Positions 49,116 to 62,312 of a DNA stretch of 64,000 nucleotides are shown in pieces. The stretch is from Ottelia alismoides (taxonomy: Eukaryota > Streptophyta > Magnoliopsida > Alismatales > Hydrocharitaceae): the NCBI GenBank assembly GCA_037367405.1, contig JAZKJV010009324.1, positions 682,001 through 746,000 on the forward strand, written 5' to 3'. How positions within the stretch are numbered: the stretch's first letter is position 1; every line of letters begins with the position of its first letter. The translations under genes were made by a program, and so were the position numbers. The notes under the pieces are model-generated. The model worked only from the letters and a program-made list of their open reading frames with translations, was not told the DNA's origin and searched no databases.

Positions 49116-51449
49116 ACCAGTAAACAACCTTGCAAGAAGCTCTTCTCTTCCTCAATCCAACCACCGTCATCCGCCCTAATCCACTTGAAGCACAATCGCC
49201 ACCTCAGTCTTTCTGACGGTTCTCTTTTTCTACATAAATTATTATAGAAGCAAAATCTAATTGCATAGTGATTGTTTTTAGGGGGTTAAATATTAAAAAG
49301 GTTTGGTCTAATTAAATTACGAAATATTGTAAATAAACCGTGATTGAGAAATTAACATAAGGCATCGAATATAATTTAATAAATGATGTTTTTCTTTGGA
49401 AGAGGCAATGTCTGCATGGTAATTTTTAAACTTGAAATATTATCTATGGTGTAAAATTGGTACACTGATTTTATGATGGTACACATGCTTTTTAGAACTT
49501 AATATAGATGCACATCCAGTATCCATACAACTTCTTAAACAATACTACTATCTACGTGCAAATTTATCTTGTAATTTTATCATGTAGTTTCCCATGAGGT
49601 GTGATATTCTTATTTACTTTTTTTCCTTATGAGATAGGTGTTGTTAAATTCTTGCTTCCAATTTTTTTGGCATACCAGCTCCCTTGCATGGTTCATGTAG
49701 TAGTAACAGATCCAACATCTCTAAAACCCTCTCTAAACAACATAAATCATGTACAATAATCAATTATTTTGGTGATGTTATTTTTGTGGCATACAAACTT
49801 TGTTACTATTTCACACTTTATTTCAAAAGCTTTAATTCCATTACTGCCAGGGAAGCCTAGTTTTAGTTGGAACTTCTTATCTACTTTGTAATATGCTACC
49901 GGGAGCTTGATATCCACAACAACACTTGCTTCTATGTCATTGAATATATATTGCAGAATGTTTTGGACAATATTATGTCCTCAACAACGAGATTATGCAC
50001 TTTGCATGTTTACGAACTTAAAGTAGAAGAGACACTGCAAGTTGTAGGCATGCATGTTGAAGAACTTTAGCTCAATACCGGTGTGGATTTTCCATGTATT
50101 CATTAAAAACTCTATGGAGAGCTATTGCATCCAGTAAAAAATACAGAATTGTGACCTATAAGTGACCCAAATAACACAAAAAATAAGATGTAAACAACTA
50201 ATACGAGAAGGATAAATCCATACGAGATGATCCCGTACATGCCGTCACCTAAAACGTCTTCATAACGATGTTGAGCTTGTGATCCTTTTCATATATGATA
50301 TTTATGAGACAGACATACAGTTGAAGATCATGAAAGAAAATCATGTATCAGTTATCAAATTCTGAATTCAAGTGGCAAATATAATTCAAACTGAAATTGA
50401 GCTTGGCTTATCGGGAAAATATGCTCGATTATGTACTTGAAGAATAATGGTCTGAAGAGCAATGCGAAGTCTAACAGGAATTTCATAGGCAGTTTGGGCA
50501 TCTCCTTGATGGATTTGAATGCATATTGGTCAGGGTCCCTTCAAGTGTTTGAGGTACTATTATCTGAAGGTCATGGAACAACCACTGTGAACCAACATTG
50601 CCCAAAATCTGCCTTTATTACCACATTCGTGGATCAAACGATGCAAAGGTGCAACTCCAGGGTGCTACAATACCTGTCATTCTTGTTGGTAGAATTCGAT
50701 CATACTCTCGCATTGAAGTTCATCCTATTAGTATCCAGAAAATCATAAACACCAGGGACAAATGTTATCCCTTGCTGGAGTGCATGATAGAAAAGGAGCA
50801 AAAATGCGAAGTGGATTTGACATGCCATCTACTCATTGCCTCTTGTTCGGGGGTTTGATCTCATAAAGTATTGTATAGTATTTTCCTTGTCACTTCCGAT
50901 GAGATGTCCCATCATAGAGATGAGGCTTATAAGCATTCCAATCCTAAACATTGTAAAGTATTGAAATGTCGAATAATTAGTAGTCAATTATTTCACTAAT
51001 ATGCAGTATTATTTTCCAATTGCTTCAACCTTTTAATAGCAAAATCCCAATATACTTTCACATTTCCTTTCATATCTGATTAGAGGCGGAGGGGAGAGTG
51101 AGCTCAAAGGGTTATTAGGTCGATGGAAGAGTAATCAGTTGGATGGGATTGACGAGAGGCTCCTGTGTGATTGCCGGTGAAGGATGAGGACGACATGTAG
51201 GGAGGATGTAGGGCACCTTTGTGCATCACTAGAGAGAGGCGGATGGGAGTATCAGTGTGAGAGGAGGTAGGGGCGAGGAGAGAGCGAGCGTGAGGAGAGA
51301 GAGGGTCCGCATGAGGGAGCGACTACGAGGGGATTGATCATGACAAGGTAGGGCATGCGAAGAGAGATGGTAGGATGACAAGGGGATCCAATGTCGTAGA
51401 CAACTTTCTTCCAACGATTGAGACTGGTGCAACATGGAGATTACCTGCT
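49116..51449. other. No gene recognised
   Basis: This is diverged AT-rich DNA right of element A. ORFs at 49867-50070 and 50431-50748 are short, lie in different frames among many stops, and match no family I know. They could be relics of a gene or transposon. 51070-51450 is purine-rich with GAGAG words and may be the GC-rich part of the minus-strand LTR that ends at 52194. Confidence 0.4.
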
Positions 51450-52194
51450 CACACCAACATGCTCCCTTTCCTCATATATAATTATTTAAAAATATCAAGA
51501 GACTAAAATATAAAGAATAAAATATATTAGTTGTATGTTCAGATGCCCAAGTACAATGGTACACTGAAAAGCTGGTTTTTGCATCTTTGCTCCATTTTCA
51601 ATGAAACAAACTTCATTTGATAGATAATTCAATTTGAAATGCAATGGATGTGAATTTGGTTCATTTTGAGTTCATATGGAGTAGATATTTACCAATGAAG
51701 TTCTGTTTGCAACTTTTTCATCTAAGTGTACCAAGTGTACTATGCATTATTTTGCCAATATTTTTATTATTTTCTATACACTAATATGTACAAGTTTTGT
51801 GTTGAACAATTTATTATTTGAGATGTGTATAAAAAAATAAATTACTGTTAGTTTATAATATTTGTACTATATACAGTACTAAAAATAAATAGGATTTGTT
51901 GTGTATTTTTGTACATAATTTCACCTTTTCTCCCCCCCTGCTTTATTCATGTTAGACCTAGTCAATATTATACTTGGTCTTGGGGTTCACGGTCAGTTAT
52001 TATAATTGATACTTCCTTTATTTTTCATTCCTTTTATTTATTATCTTATTTTAGGTTTAAATACAAGTATCTATATGGTACTAATACATCAATGTTAGAT
52101 GTTAAATCATGAAAGTTAGTGGTATTTAAAGGTATTTTACTAGGCATTTAAATCCAAAATGGAGGAATAAAGGCGAATGAATGTCTATTCATCA
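51450..52194 (-). repeat. Head of an Athila-type LTR (F), minus strand
   Basis: On the minus strand it begins at 52194 with TGATGAATAGACATTCATT, then a CTTTATTCCTCC stretch like the other LTRs. The family landmark around CCCAAGACCAAGT and GCAGGGGGGAGAAAAGG follows at 51930-52000. The left limit is not defined, as no second copy lies in the window. It may reach 51070. It is a solo or truncated LTR. Confidence 0.65.
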
Positions 52195-54008
52195 CCGACT
52201 TCTTAGTTGCCACATCGTCGGTCCTCTACCTCGAAAGCTAATAGCATCATGAACCTCTAATACTGTTGTCCAAGTAGAGGAGCAAGAGGAGGAGGGCGAG
52301 GATCTACTTTTTTTTACTTGGGTTTATCGAGAGTGGTCAAGACCCCATTCTCATAAGAAGATCTACACGCACCATGCACATGTACATTAGAAATTTACGA
52401 AGAACCCCTTGATGGTATTTGAATTTATAAGAAACATGCATTGTGCAGTTTAGTTCATTTGCTTTGTAATTTTACTTTTCTATGAGACCCTTACATTTGA
52501 ACCTAATTTGGACCTTTAATTTTCATGTATTTTCAATTGCAAAAATATCTTATTGTTCAATAAGTAATTTCTCTATCATTGATACTTAGTCTAATTTTTT
52601 TCTAATAGATGATCAATTTTATAAAAATAAAAATTTGAAAAGCAATTGTATTTTCCCCATTTGTACTTAAAAAATCATGTAAACTCATAAATAGATTCTT
52701 AAATTCCATAAAATTCAGAGATTGTGTGCATGTTTATGTTTTAAAATGTATCTAAACTTCATTGATAATGGAGGTGTTTTGTGCCTGAAAGAAATTGTCG
52801 ACTGATTCTTTTAATTTGATTTTTATTTAAGTATGTACATATAATTTTTCCATGATTTAAGGTCCTTTGTATTACTCATTACAAGCTCTATCTAAGATAA
52901 TTCAGATTGGACTAATTTAGTATGTTTGATTTATTAAGAATTGATTATCTGCATTCACTTTGTTTTCTTTAAAAATCCATAAAAAAACTCATATATTGTC
53001 AGGAAATTATAAAAAGTAGAGTAATCATTTTTTCATCGTTTTCATTCCATTTCAAATTTCATTAATTTTTCATTCTTTTTAAGTGAAAAATTATATAAAA
53101 GCCCTTAAAAGTGTTGATTTTCATGCATGCATATTAAACTGTGAAAAATACAAAAAATTATTCAAGATTTTCATGAAATAAAGTTTACATAAAAGTATGA
53201 CTTGGCTCATTTGGATCATTTCTGCATTAAATTGTTTTGATAAATTGTATTAATCCTCCTTAAAGCCTAGTTGAAATAGCACTTAATTTGAATTTGCATC
53301 TATATATTACATATAAAAAAACAAAAAAATATCCACCCCAAAAATAATCATACACTATGTAGACAAAATTTATTCCTAAGTGAAATCGTTTCCTTGTGTT
53401 TTACCTTGCTCTTGCCCATGTAAATACAATCACTTGAAATTATTGCTCATTTTTCTAAGTGATTTTCTACTGATATGTGAAATGCCCAACTACAACATTG
53501 ACATATTAAAAGAGGACAATTTAGGATCACGAGGTTTATTCTCCAATTCACGAATATTGTGTATTCTTGATATGCGTATATGCCATCCCATTGGTCGAAA
53601 TTGGTTAGTCCTCGTGTCTTGGTGTTAATGGACATGGTAAATATAAAATAAATTCATTAGTGTGGTGTATTATATGATGTGGCATGTTAAAAACACTAAG
53701 ATAAAATGGGTTCCATGATGTTGGCTCTAGAGGTATATGATCTAATAGATCTAGAAGCTCTACAAGTCAGATTTCCATAAGTTCTTGGTCATTTTCCTGG
53801 ACTAGTTCGGAATTGATCTTGGACCATGACAAGTTCGAGTCTGATCTTTGAAAGTTATAGTGGTTGTCCTTTATAGATGATATTTGTATTTTTTTATAGT
53901 TCATGAACTTGGATATTTTCTTCTCTTTCTCAGCATTCGCATGCTTCAGCTGATCCATATATTTTTTGATCATCAAAGTCTTTACAAGCTCATTTTATTT
54001 TTGAATAA
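52195..54008. other. No gene; possibly an old LTR remnant
   Basis: AT-rich. 53380-53480 (CCTTGTGTTTTACC, CCATGTAAATA, TTTTCTAAGTGATTTT) loosely resembles the U5 end of the element A LTRs (48940-49025), so a decayed plus-strand LTR end is possible. The similarity is weak. Confidence 0.35.
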
Positions 54009-55153
54009 TGTTAGTTTTCCGTACGTCGGTTGATAGGTGTAGGTATATTGGAGAATATGACATGGATTACGTCAAAGAATAAGCTCAAACAACCATAGTA
54101 TTAGGTAGCACTTTTTATCACAATATAAGCAATCAATCCACAAATGCACATGTATTTAATGTGGAAACCCTCTTGGGTAAAAACCATAACCTCAGTCTTG
54201 CAACTTAGGCTTTCTACCTAACCCACATGAGTTTTTCATTAACCAATGATGCTTATGTGGGAAACCCAATAGTATTACAACCAGAGTTGATTACACGGTC
54301 AACTTAACATATACATGTAAATAAACCTACTAACCACAATATCAGAAAATACATAAGCAATAACTAATATGAAGCCAACCTAAAATAATCCTATAGGGCG
54401 AGAGCGTACTCGTATGAATTGATCACAGAACACTAGAGCTGTAGGCATGAAAAAGGGATCATGAAATAACTTTTCCATATTTCTCTCAGGGAATAGAGTG
54501 TAAAGTAAAGACAATTGGTTGCTCATGTTGTGTGTTAAATAGGTGAGGTATGGGTCCTATTTAATGATCCAAAGTCCCCATCGCCATTGTATTTGAAAGA
54601 TTAGCCATTCTGAACAAATTAGGAATGAAATCGCCTTCAAAAATCTTCTTAAAAAGGAATGTGATCGTCCAAAATACAAAGAATAATCGATCAGAATCGA
54701 ATGATCGATCAGAATCAGAAGACGATGGATCAATAATTAAAAGTGACCGATCAGAATATAACAATTACAATTTAAAAATTAGTCAGTCAAGAAACACTGT
54801 TGATTAATCAAGTGTGATTGATAACTTAACTGTTTGACCTGAAAGTCAGTGTCAACGTCTAAGGGTTGGAATGTGATATGCATGATACTTGAGGTCTTTT
54901 ACACACTAAGATAATTGTAAAATGTAGGACTCAATGAAAGAAAGGACTTCATCTTCTTCTTAAGCTTGAGTTGAGGCTCCATAGCATTGAACTCCTTTGA
55001 GCTTCTTAGATTCTCATTCATTTAAGCTTGAGTTTGTTCTTGGTCTAATAGCTTCCTTGCTTCTGATCTAGCTCTAAATTAACTGCACAAATTTTGTCTA
55101 TATGTACAAGTTTTATTACTATTAAAATATGCATGCTCATGCATGCACTAACA
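54009..55153 (-). repeat. Ty1/copia LTR (SIRE/Maximus-like), minus strand, 1145 bp
   Basis: On the minus strand it starts TGTTAGTGCATGCATGAGC and ends GGAAAACTAACA, giving matching inverted termini TGTTAG/CTAACA. Directly upstream on the minus strand is GTCATCGTTAAAGGGGGAAGAT, the typical end of a SIRE/Maximus-type copia internal region. This makes it a 3' LTR. The flanks AATAA and ATCTT are not duplications, in line with internal sequence on the right. No partner LTR is in the window, so the inner limit rests on the inverted ends. Confidence 0.65.
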
Positions 55154-55168
55154 ATCTTCCCCCTTTAA
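55154..55168 (-). promoter_or_regulatory. Polypurine tract of the copia element
   Basis: On the minus strand it reads TTAAAGGGGGAAGAT and abuts the LTR start at 55153. Confidence 0.65.
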
Positions 55169-56165
55169 CGATGACAACATATTTTGAAGTGTTTTAAAAA
55201 GCAAGCATGTGTAAAACCGAGCAGAAACATTTTCTCTCATCAAGAAAACTTTATTAACTTTTTTCAAACACTTTTTCTCTCCTCTTTTTTAGCATAATTG
55301 AAAATATCTAAAAAGTACAAAATGTCGGTTAAAGAGAATACTAGAATATCTCTCCCACTTTTTCTTTGAAAGCATTCTTTTTAATATGATATCCCCCTAA
55401 ACTAGAGCTTCCCCTTCATCTATGCTTAAAGTCTCCCCATAAAGATAAAGGTCGAGGGCTCATATCCAATACATGATGTGCATGACTAAATAAGTAAAAA
55501 ATATATAAAGTCACCAAATGTTTTTGACGAAGGACTTCTCTAAAGAGAGTCTATTAAAACTCACACATCACAGGAGCATGGACATTGTATCGTATATGAT
55601 CATGGTTGACTAGTCATACTATTCGATGGGGAAGTATAATTTATTAAATTTTCGATGGAACCACATGGCATGGGAATAATTCCCATGTTGTTTCATCAAG
55701 ATCACACAAGTATTAGGATTACCCCTTGAAGAATGATTGTGACCTTGTAGTCTCTAAGAGAAGAAACCTTCTTTCTCAAGTCCTATCTGACATAGACATT
55801 AACTGCAGGTGTGTGAATGATATGTGTGCTTCCCGCAATATAAAGTGACGATTGGAGCGAGGAACCTCCAGAATTCATCTTATGAAATCTGATGTCTCCT
55901 TCACATGCACGAAGCATCGAAGAAGGCAGAGATCCACGAGCATTACGCCCGACAACATGACAATAGTACAGCTACGACGGAGCTCTCAACAAAACCCTAT
56001 ATGGACTTCCAAAAAGAGTTGTGAAATAGCGCACTCGTGTCGATCGAGAGAGAGAGAGAGAGAGTTGTTGCAACTCTTTCTCCAACTTAATTGTGTGTAT
56101 GTATGTAAAAGAAAGAGCAAGGGTCAACCTTTCGTTTTATAGCCAATGGATGGTTGATATGCATT
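55169..56165 (-). other. Presumed internal remainder of the copia element, no gene recognised
   Basis: There is no RNase H or other pol motif. 55400-56140 may be unrelated DNA. On the minus strand GGCTATAAAACG (about 56128-56140) is followed some 65 bases on by a CT repeat (56046-56064), an arrangement like a plant promoter or an LTR promoter. Confidence 0.35.
56046..56064. repeat. GA microsatellite
   Basis: Nine to ten GA units. Confidence 0.95.
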
Positions 56166-58634
56166 TGATGAATATCCATTTCATCATCTTTATTCCTCAT
56201 TTTGACCTTAAATCCCTCCCTAAATGCATGTGTATATCATTAATTTGTAAAAATAAACACTCAATAATTCACAATAAATACTATGTAAAATACTGTACAA
56301 AATACTATATTTGTAAACAAAATAAAAGAATAAAGAAAAAGAATGAAATGTCATAGACAATGACTGAACCTAGCCATCGAGACTCAGTCATCATGATAAC
56401 TTGGTCGACAAGGAATAAAGTAGGGGAGATAGGACATCCAATTGTACATAAAATACAGTCAAAATAATTTTATAGGCCAATAATTATCATTTTGGGACCT
56501 ATTTTATTTTCCAATTTTTACACCTTAAATCAATAAACTTTGAACATCAATATTATACATAAAAATACAAAGAAAAAAATTAAAAATTTATTTCACTCCA
56601 AAATAATGCACATTGTGCCCAAGATACACAAAATAAAATGCTGCAAAGAAAACTTGGAAGACTTGTATCTCATCCATATGAATTCAAAATTGAACAAACT
56701 CACATTTTTTATTTATAAAATAAAATTTTCTATATAATGAAGTGGTTTCATTCACTTTGACGTTAAGATGAAGAGTTAGGTTTTGGACCCTCATTGTGCA
56801 ATATACTTGTATATAATATTCAATATATTTAGTCTTTATATGATTTACTTTCTTTTATTTTTTTAAAATTATAAATATGATTTAAAAAACTTACATAATA
56901 AAATTAGAATAAAATAATTAAAAATACATTATAATAAATAAAGTACTTTCATACATAGATAAATTGTACTTATATAAACCTATATAATATGTAAGCATAT
57001 CTATTTAAGTACATAAATAAACTTATAAAAAATCTAATAAAAATGCATAAATAAATAAATAAATATATTTATTTAGATATGTTATAATTATAAATATTAT
57101 ATGTATAAATTAATAAAATATAAAATACAAAATAAATTTAAATATATAAAATACAAGTATATTTACCTGTATTCACACTTGTAACTATTATCATGTTACA
57201 AATAAACTTGCAAAAATATATAAAAATAAATAAAATACTACATAAAATTAGAAGTATTTTTCATGTTTTGACAAAAATAATAAATTCATTTTCTATTTTT
57301 AATTGATTTCATAAGGGGATTTTTGCTCTGAATTTTTTGGTTGGACCAGGTGGACCAACCAGGACACAACATTCGTTGACCACTGGTCAACTATGCGCCC
57401 CATCCAGCCCCTTCTGTCAGACCTCATTCAACCTCCTATTCTCCTATTTTTTACGCCATCTACATGCACCTAACCCCTCGAGACCACCACCCTCTAGACC
57501 CATCATCCTTTACCCTCGCCCACTACAGAATCTTCACCTACCTCCTTCTATCCTCCGTCCATATCACCATCTTTTTTGTCGGAGACCGGCATATAAGTAC
57601 CCCCTCTAACCTCCTTTTCTTTTTTTGTCCATGATTTGTGGTCTATAACCCCAAGAGAGGCTACCAGGGTTGAGTTAGAGGTGATAGCTCCGACTTCGCT
57701 TTCTCTTTAGCATTGATAAAACCTCTGTTTGTGGTGGTCCAAGTCTACTAAATTTCGTCTCTAGCGAACTCACTTTCTCCAAGTTCTAGAGCCCATCGAG
57801 ATGTGGGGTTCATTCCTTTTCCTTTTCATTTCCTTACAGTAATTTAGGTTTAGGTTTAATTTCATCATGTAATCACACATGTAGTTTACTTTTAAAAATC
57901 AAATCGCTAGAGCACTAGGCTCCAACATCCAAATCCACCGTGTACCAAAATTGTTTTGAGCCCCTTCAACCCTCATTCTCTTCCCTTCACATTTCTGTGC
58001 ATTAGTCCCCAGATTCTACCACATTCCTGAATTAAATCGAGCCATCGGAGCTCCCTTTACCGCCTTCTCTGAAGCTCTCATCGATTCGCCTCCGTCGGGT
58101 GTACACTCCTTCATTGAAGGGACAAGCACATTGAGATCGAGACTGTGAAGGTTTTGGTGAAAGTTCGTGATCACATAAAGCACTTGGAGCACCAGTCCCA
58201 CACAAGAACAAGAGCTGTAGCTGCTCCGAGCTCCAAGGATTTTCTAACAAACCACAGACGCATATGAAGGATCCAGCCGGTGCGCGAAGCCCCTAGGATG
58301 GAGAAGAGCTAATTAGTGAAGGAGGAGGAGAAGGACGGAAGCAGACAAGATCAATAAAACAAACTTGTCGATGCTCAGTTCTTTAGAGTTCTTCCAACCA
58401 CCATCTCTACTATGGAATCCTGCTTGGGGCCTAGATCTAATCTGGCTCTTGATTTCAAACGGAGCGACAACCCTCAAGATCCGCTAGATCAACCATGTGG
58501 ATACCCCTCCTCCTTTTGATTATGCACGTTTAAAATGGTAATTTATTAAGTAACCCCTTACATTTTATAGTTCTAATAATTAGTCATGTAAATGTTTATC
58601 AACGTTTAAAAAGTTGTGTGAAATTTGCAAGTGG
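56166..58634 (+). repeat. Athila-type LTR (E), 3'-truncated by element D
   Basis: It starts TGATGAATATCCATTTCATCA. The family landmark with GAGACTCAGTCATCATGA and TTGGTCGACAAGGAATAAAGTAGG lies at 56378-56425. Then come AT-rich U3, a TATA-like CATATAAGTACCCC at 57590 and a GC-rich part to about 58520. At 58635 a new LTR begins, so the U5 end is missing here. ORFs inside (57337-57609, minus 58032-58250) are not credible. Confidence 0.75.
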
Positions 58635-61600
58635 TGATGAATACCCATTCATCACTCTTTATTCTTTTATTTTAGCTACAAAACCTATGGAAAACACATG
58701 TAGATACTTGTAAATAGAAATAATTATCATATAGCATGCATTGCGTAAAATACAATAATTAGTATGTTTTTATGCATAAATAAAAGAATAAAGAAATAAA
58801 AGAAAAAGAGGGAGATATTTAGATCAAATATTGAGCGACCTAATCCCAAGGGAGGGCTCAGCATGGGCCTGACCGCAAAAGAACCCAAGTAAAGAGAGAT
58901 AGGAAAGCTCATGTGTGTATATATACCTGTATATAAATAAAAATATTTTCCTCTAAATAAAACAAAAATGCATTTTTGTGAATATGTATATATTTGTAAA
59001 TACAAAAGTAAATAAAATGAAATAAATAAAACAAAAATAAAAAGAAATAAAATTCATTGTACATAGACCATGTGTATAAAACCACATATCTATTTATTTC
59101 TCCTTATAAATAAATAAGTAAAATCCCATAAAAATATGTACATATTCCATATTCCATAATGTAAATAAATAAAATAAAAAACATAAAAATAAAATAAAAA
59201 TAAAAAGAAACAAAATTAAAATTAAAATCAACCTTGTAGATATATCATGTACATAGATGTATATACCTATTTATTTACTCTATGTATGTAATTTATAAAA
59301 TTAAAATAAAAATACCATTTACTCAAAATTTTATTCTATAAATAAATAAAATATAAAATAGGAATAAAAAGTATAAAAATAAATAATTAAAAATCAAAAA
59401 TACATATGTATATACTTGTATATAATAATACTATATTGTAAATAAATTATTTATATTTCAAAATCAAAATCACTAAAAAATATTTTTAAAAATAAATAAA
59501 CATTTTTTATGTTTTAAATTTTTCGAAATTAATTCATTTATTGTTTTTATTGAATTATCAAATATTTAATAAAAGCTTAATTCCCATTGGTCCACGGGGG
59601 ATTGTTGACCCCGGTCAACTCTCCCCCGCGGACCCCCTTCCAGGCGGATCAGGTTTTTAACCGGAGTTCTCCTAATTTTCCCCATCTTATCCACCTTCCA
59701 TTCGATTAAACCCCAGGCTCCATTTGCCGCGACCGACCTGCAAGTGCATAGACGTGCGTGCGCGACTCCCTTCTTATCAGACCCCTCATACTATATAGCA
59801 GAACCTGCGGCCGCAATTTCATGCCATCTTTGGCGCTACTCCATCATCCCAGGACCTCCATCCCCTTCCTCTTAGTGACAGCAGTGCGAGGGTGGTGTCG
59901 AAGAGAGGAGAGGAGCCCTCTGCCACTGATCCAGCGTCATCTGACCGCCGTGCGTTGCCGTGAGCAGCGCCCGAGCCTCGAGTTGTCGACGACCCTTGAG
60001 GTGACGACCAAGAGCTTCCTTAGCTCGTCCACAGTCGACTCCCGTCATCAGGTATACCTTATTCTTCCTATCTTTCGTTAATTTTCGATTTCCCCCAATC
60101 CACTCCGCTGCCATCTTTCATCGATTCCGACCACGCCGCTCACCCATTTCATCGACCGACCCGACCAACATCTCCACGAGACCTCTCTTCGCGTTCTTCG
60201 CCCATTCACCCACCTTGATTCGACCCGTAATCAAGAACTCGACCTCCCTCACCGTCACCTTGTCGGAGGTCCTCGCAGTGCCCCATCCAGCCATCTACAC
60301 CACCCCTAACCGGGTCGAGGCAGTTTGCCCTCGACCCAGGAGTCCTCTCGTGCCATTTTGCAGGTCAAAGGAGCCTCGTCTGGAGGTCCACGGTTTGAGC
60401 ACAAAGGCGCTGCTCCGCCTTCGTCGCCGGAGCTCCTCGGAGCTTCCCATCGTCATCGGAGGAGCTCATTAGCTGCGGAGGGCCTGGGCGATTCTTTTCC
60501 ATATTCCAGCAGCAGTAGAGGAGGACCCCAGCGCGAGTATCGAGCCGGCGAACTTCGCCGGTGACCTGTTCATCCAGGACCTTCCTCTGGCATTTGATCA
60601 TCCCCTTCAACTCCAGATTAGATCAGATCCATCTATTTGAGGGAGGCCTGCGACCGTCAGATCCTTTGGAGGCTTGATCAGGACCGCACGTTCAGATGAA
60701 GAGGAGCCCTTGATCCATCACCGTCCGATCTCCACGTGGCTTCCTCCTCGCCGTTCATTCAGACGAAGGGTTGGCACGTCTCCTGCAACCGTCAGAACAT
60801 CCACGTGGCCAATCCTCAGCCCTCTGATAATAAGGAGTAATTTATACTTAGGCCCTTACTGTTTTGCATTTACTTTTTAGTCCTGTAAATATTTTCAGTA
60901 GTTGTTTTTTTTTGTAAAAATTGCACTTAGGACCTGAACCTTTCTTGTATTTGCATTTTCATTCCTGTTTGTGTGAGACACGTGCGTCATCACGTGAATT
61001 TTGGAGAAATTGCATTATATGGGCTGATGTTTCTGAGTGTTACTGAATGAAATATATTTTCTGATATTTGCATCCATGCCCCTGTGAATGTTTTTATTCA
61101 ACATGTGTTGAATTCTTTGGGTATTTTGCAACTTCTTCCCTGGGCTTTTAGCACGTGTTGCTAATAAGTCCATGGAAGTATGTTTTATTACATTTAGGTC
61201 CCTTTGTGCCCAGACCACGTGCAACGCACGTGGGGTCTTGGACTTTTTGCACGAGCGACCACCAGCTTTCTGAAATTGTTACTTTTCTTCCCCTGAAGAT
61301 ATTTTTTATTACGGATGGGTTCCTGTGCACTATGAGCCTATTTTTGATTTAAATAAAATATCAAATTAAGTCCAAATTGCGTGAAAATTAGAAATGTGGC
61401 TCCTGCCACTGTGTACAATTTTCACCAAAAATTTGGTACATTTTTTAGGCATTTTTATTTTTAAAAATTAAAAAACAACCATTTTTCCTCTTTCCAGATT
61501 AAAAATTCATAAAAAATATTAAAACCCTTCTAAAAATTCTTAAAAAAAAAGTTTTGTGTGTTTTTGTGTGATTGAATTTCTTTGCGAATTTGGCTATTTT

Positions 61601-62291
61601 TGGACAAATATAAATCTTAAAAATTAAAAAAACACTTAGAAACTTATAAAAGATCTAAAAAATTATAGAAAATCCAAAAAATAACAATTTCTTTTGCTGA
61701 ATTTTCTTCATTATTTCTATTTTTATAAAAAATACCTCTAGGCTTTTATAGGACCATTTGATGTTTTTCACGGCCCTTTGAAGCCAGGCTAGACAGTACC
61801 TCACTGTTTCAGCCTTCTTTTATTTTTAGAAAATTCTATTAAAATTATAAAAACCTCAAAAATTCACCAAAAATAGTAAAAAAATCTAAAAATCGTAAAA
61901 ATATTTTTGTTTGAATTTTCGGACCCTTTTTTAGTGTTAAAATAATTAGTTGAAGTTGCCTGTATTGGATTTTTCTTTATTTTCTTTCATTATTAAAAAT
62001 CCAAAAAAATATAAAAATCTTTAAAAACCACCAAAAATACATGTTTATGTTTTATTTTGCTTTCTGACTACTTCGTAGGCTGCGAGGCCAACTAGTGCTC
62101 CTTGAGACCAACCCTGGTTGTTATACTAGGTTAATCACATAGCGAGACCGCTATTTTGGTTTTGATTGATTTTTGTCTTCTTTATTGGTGGTCTGATTTT
62201 GTTTCTTGATTGAGCTTTGAGTCCCAAGTGACTGAGGTCGCAACGAACTTAGTGATATCTTTACCTTAGTCTATCGGATGGCTCATCATCA
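58635..62291 (+). repeat. 5' LTR of element D (3657 bp)
   Basis: It starts with the perfect palindrome TGATGAATACCCATTCATCA and ends GCTCATCATCA, three bases before the primer site. U3 is AT-rich to about 59580, TATA-like TATATA is at 59792-59797, a GC-rich part lies at 59600-60840, and U5 is AT-rich. Limits rest on the primer site and on similarity to element A, since the partner LTR is outside. ORFs in the GC-rich part overlap on both strands and are not called. Confidence 0.85.
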
Positions 62292-62294
62292 GAA

Positions 62295-62312
62295 TGGCAC
62301 CGTTGCTAGGGA
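62295..62312 (+). other. Primer-binding site of element D (tRNA-Asp type)
   Basis: TGGCACCGTTGCTAGGGA has the G-to-A shared with A and B and further differences near its end. Confidence 0.85.

Noticed and set aside
51070..51450. Purine-rich GAGAG block as a gene exon
   Set aside because: No open frame with known domain; more likely the GC-rich part of a minus-strand LTR.
59758..60564. Several ORFs in LTR D (59758-60081, 60215-60472, 60325-60564)
   Set aside because: They overlap in different frames and strands, show no domain and lie in the LTR region.
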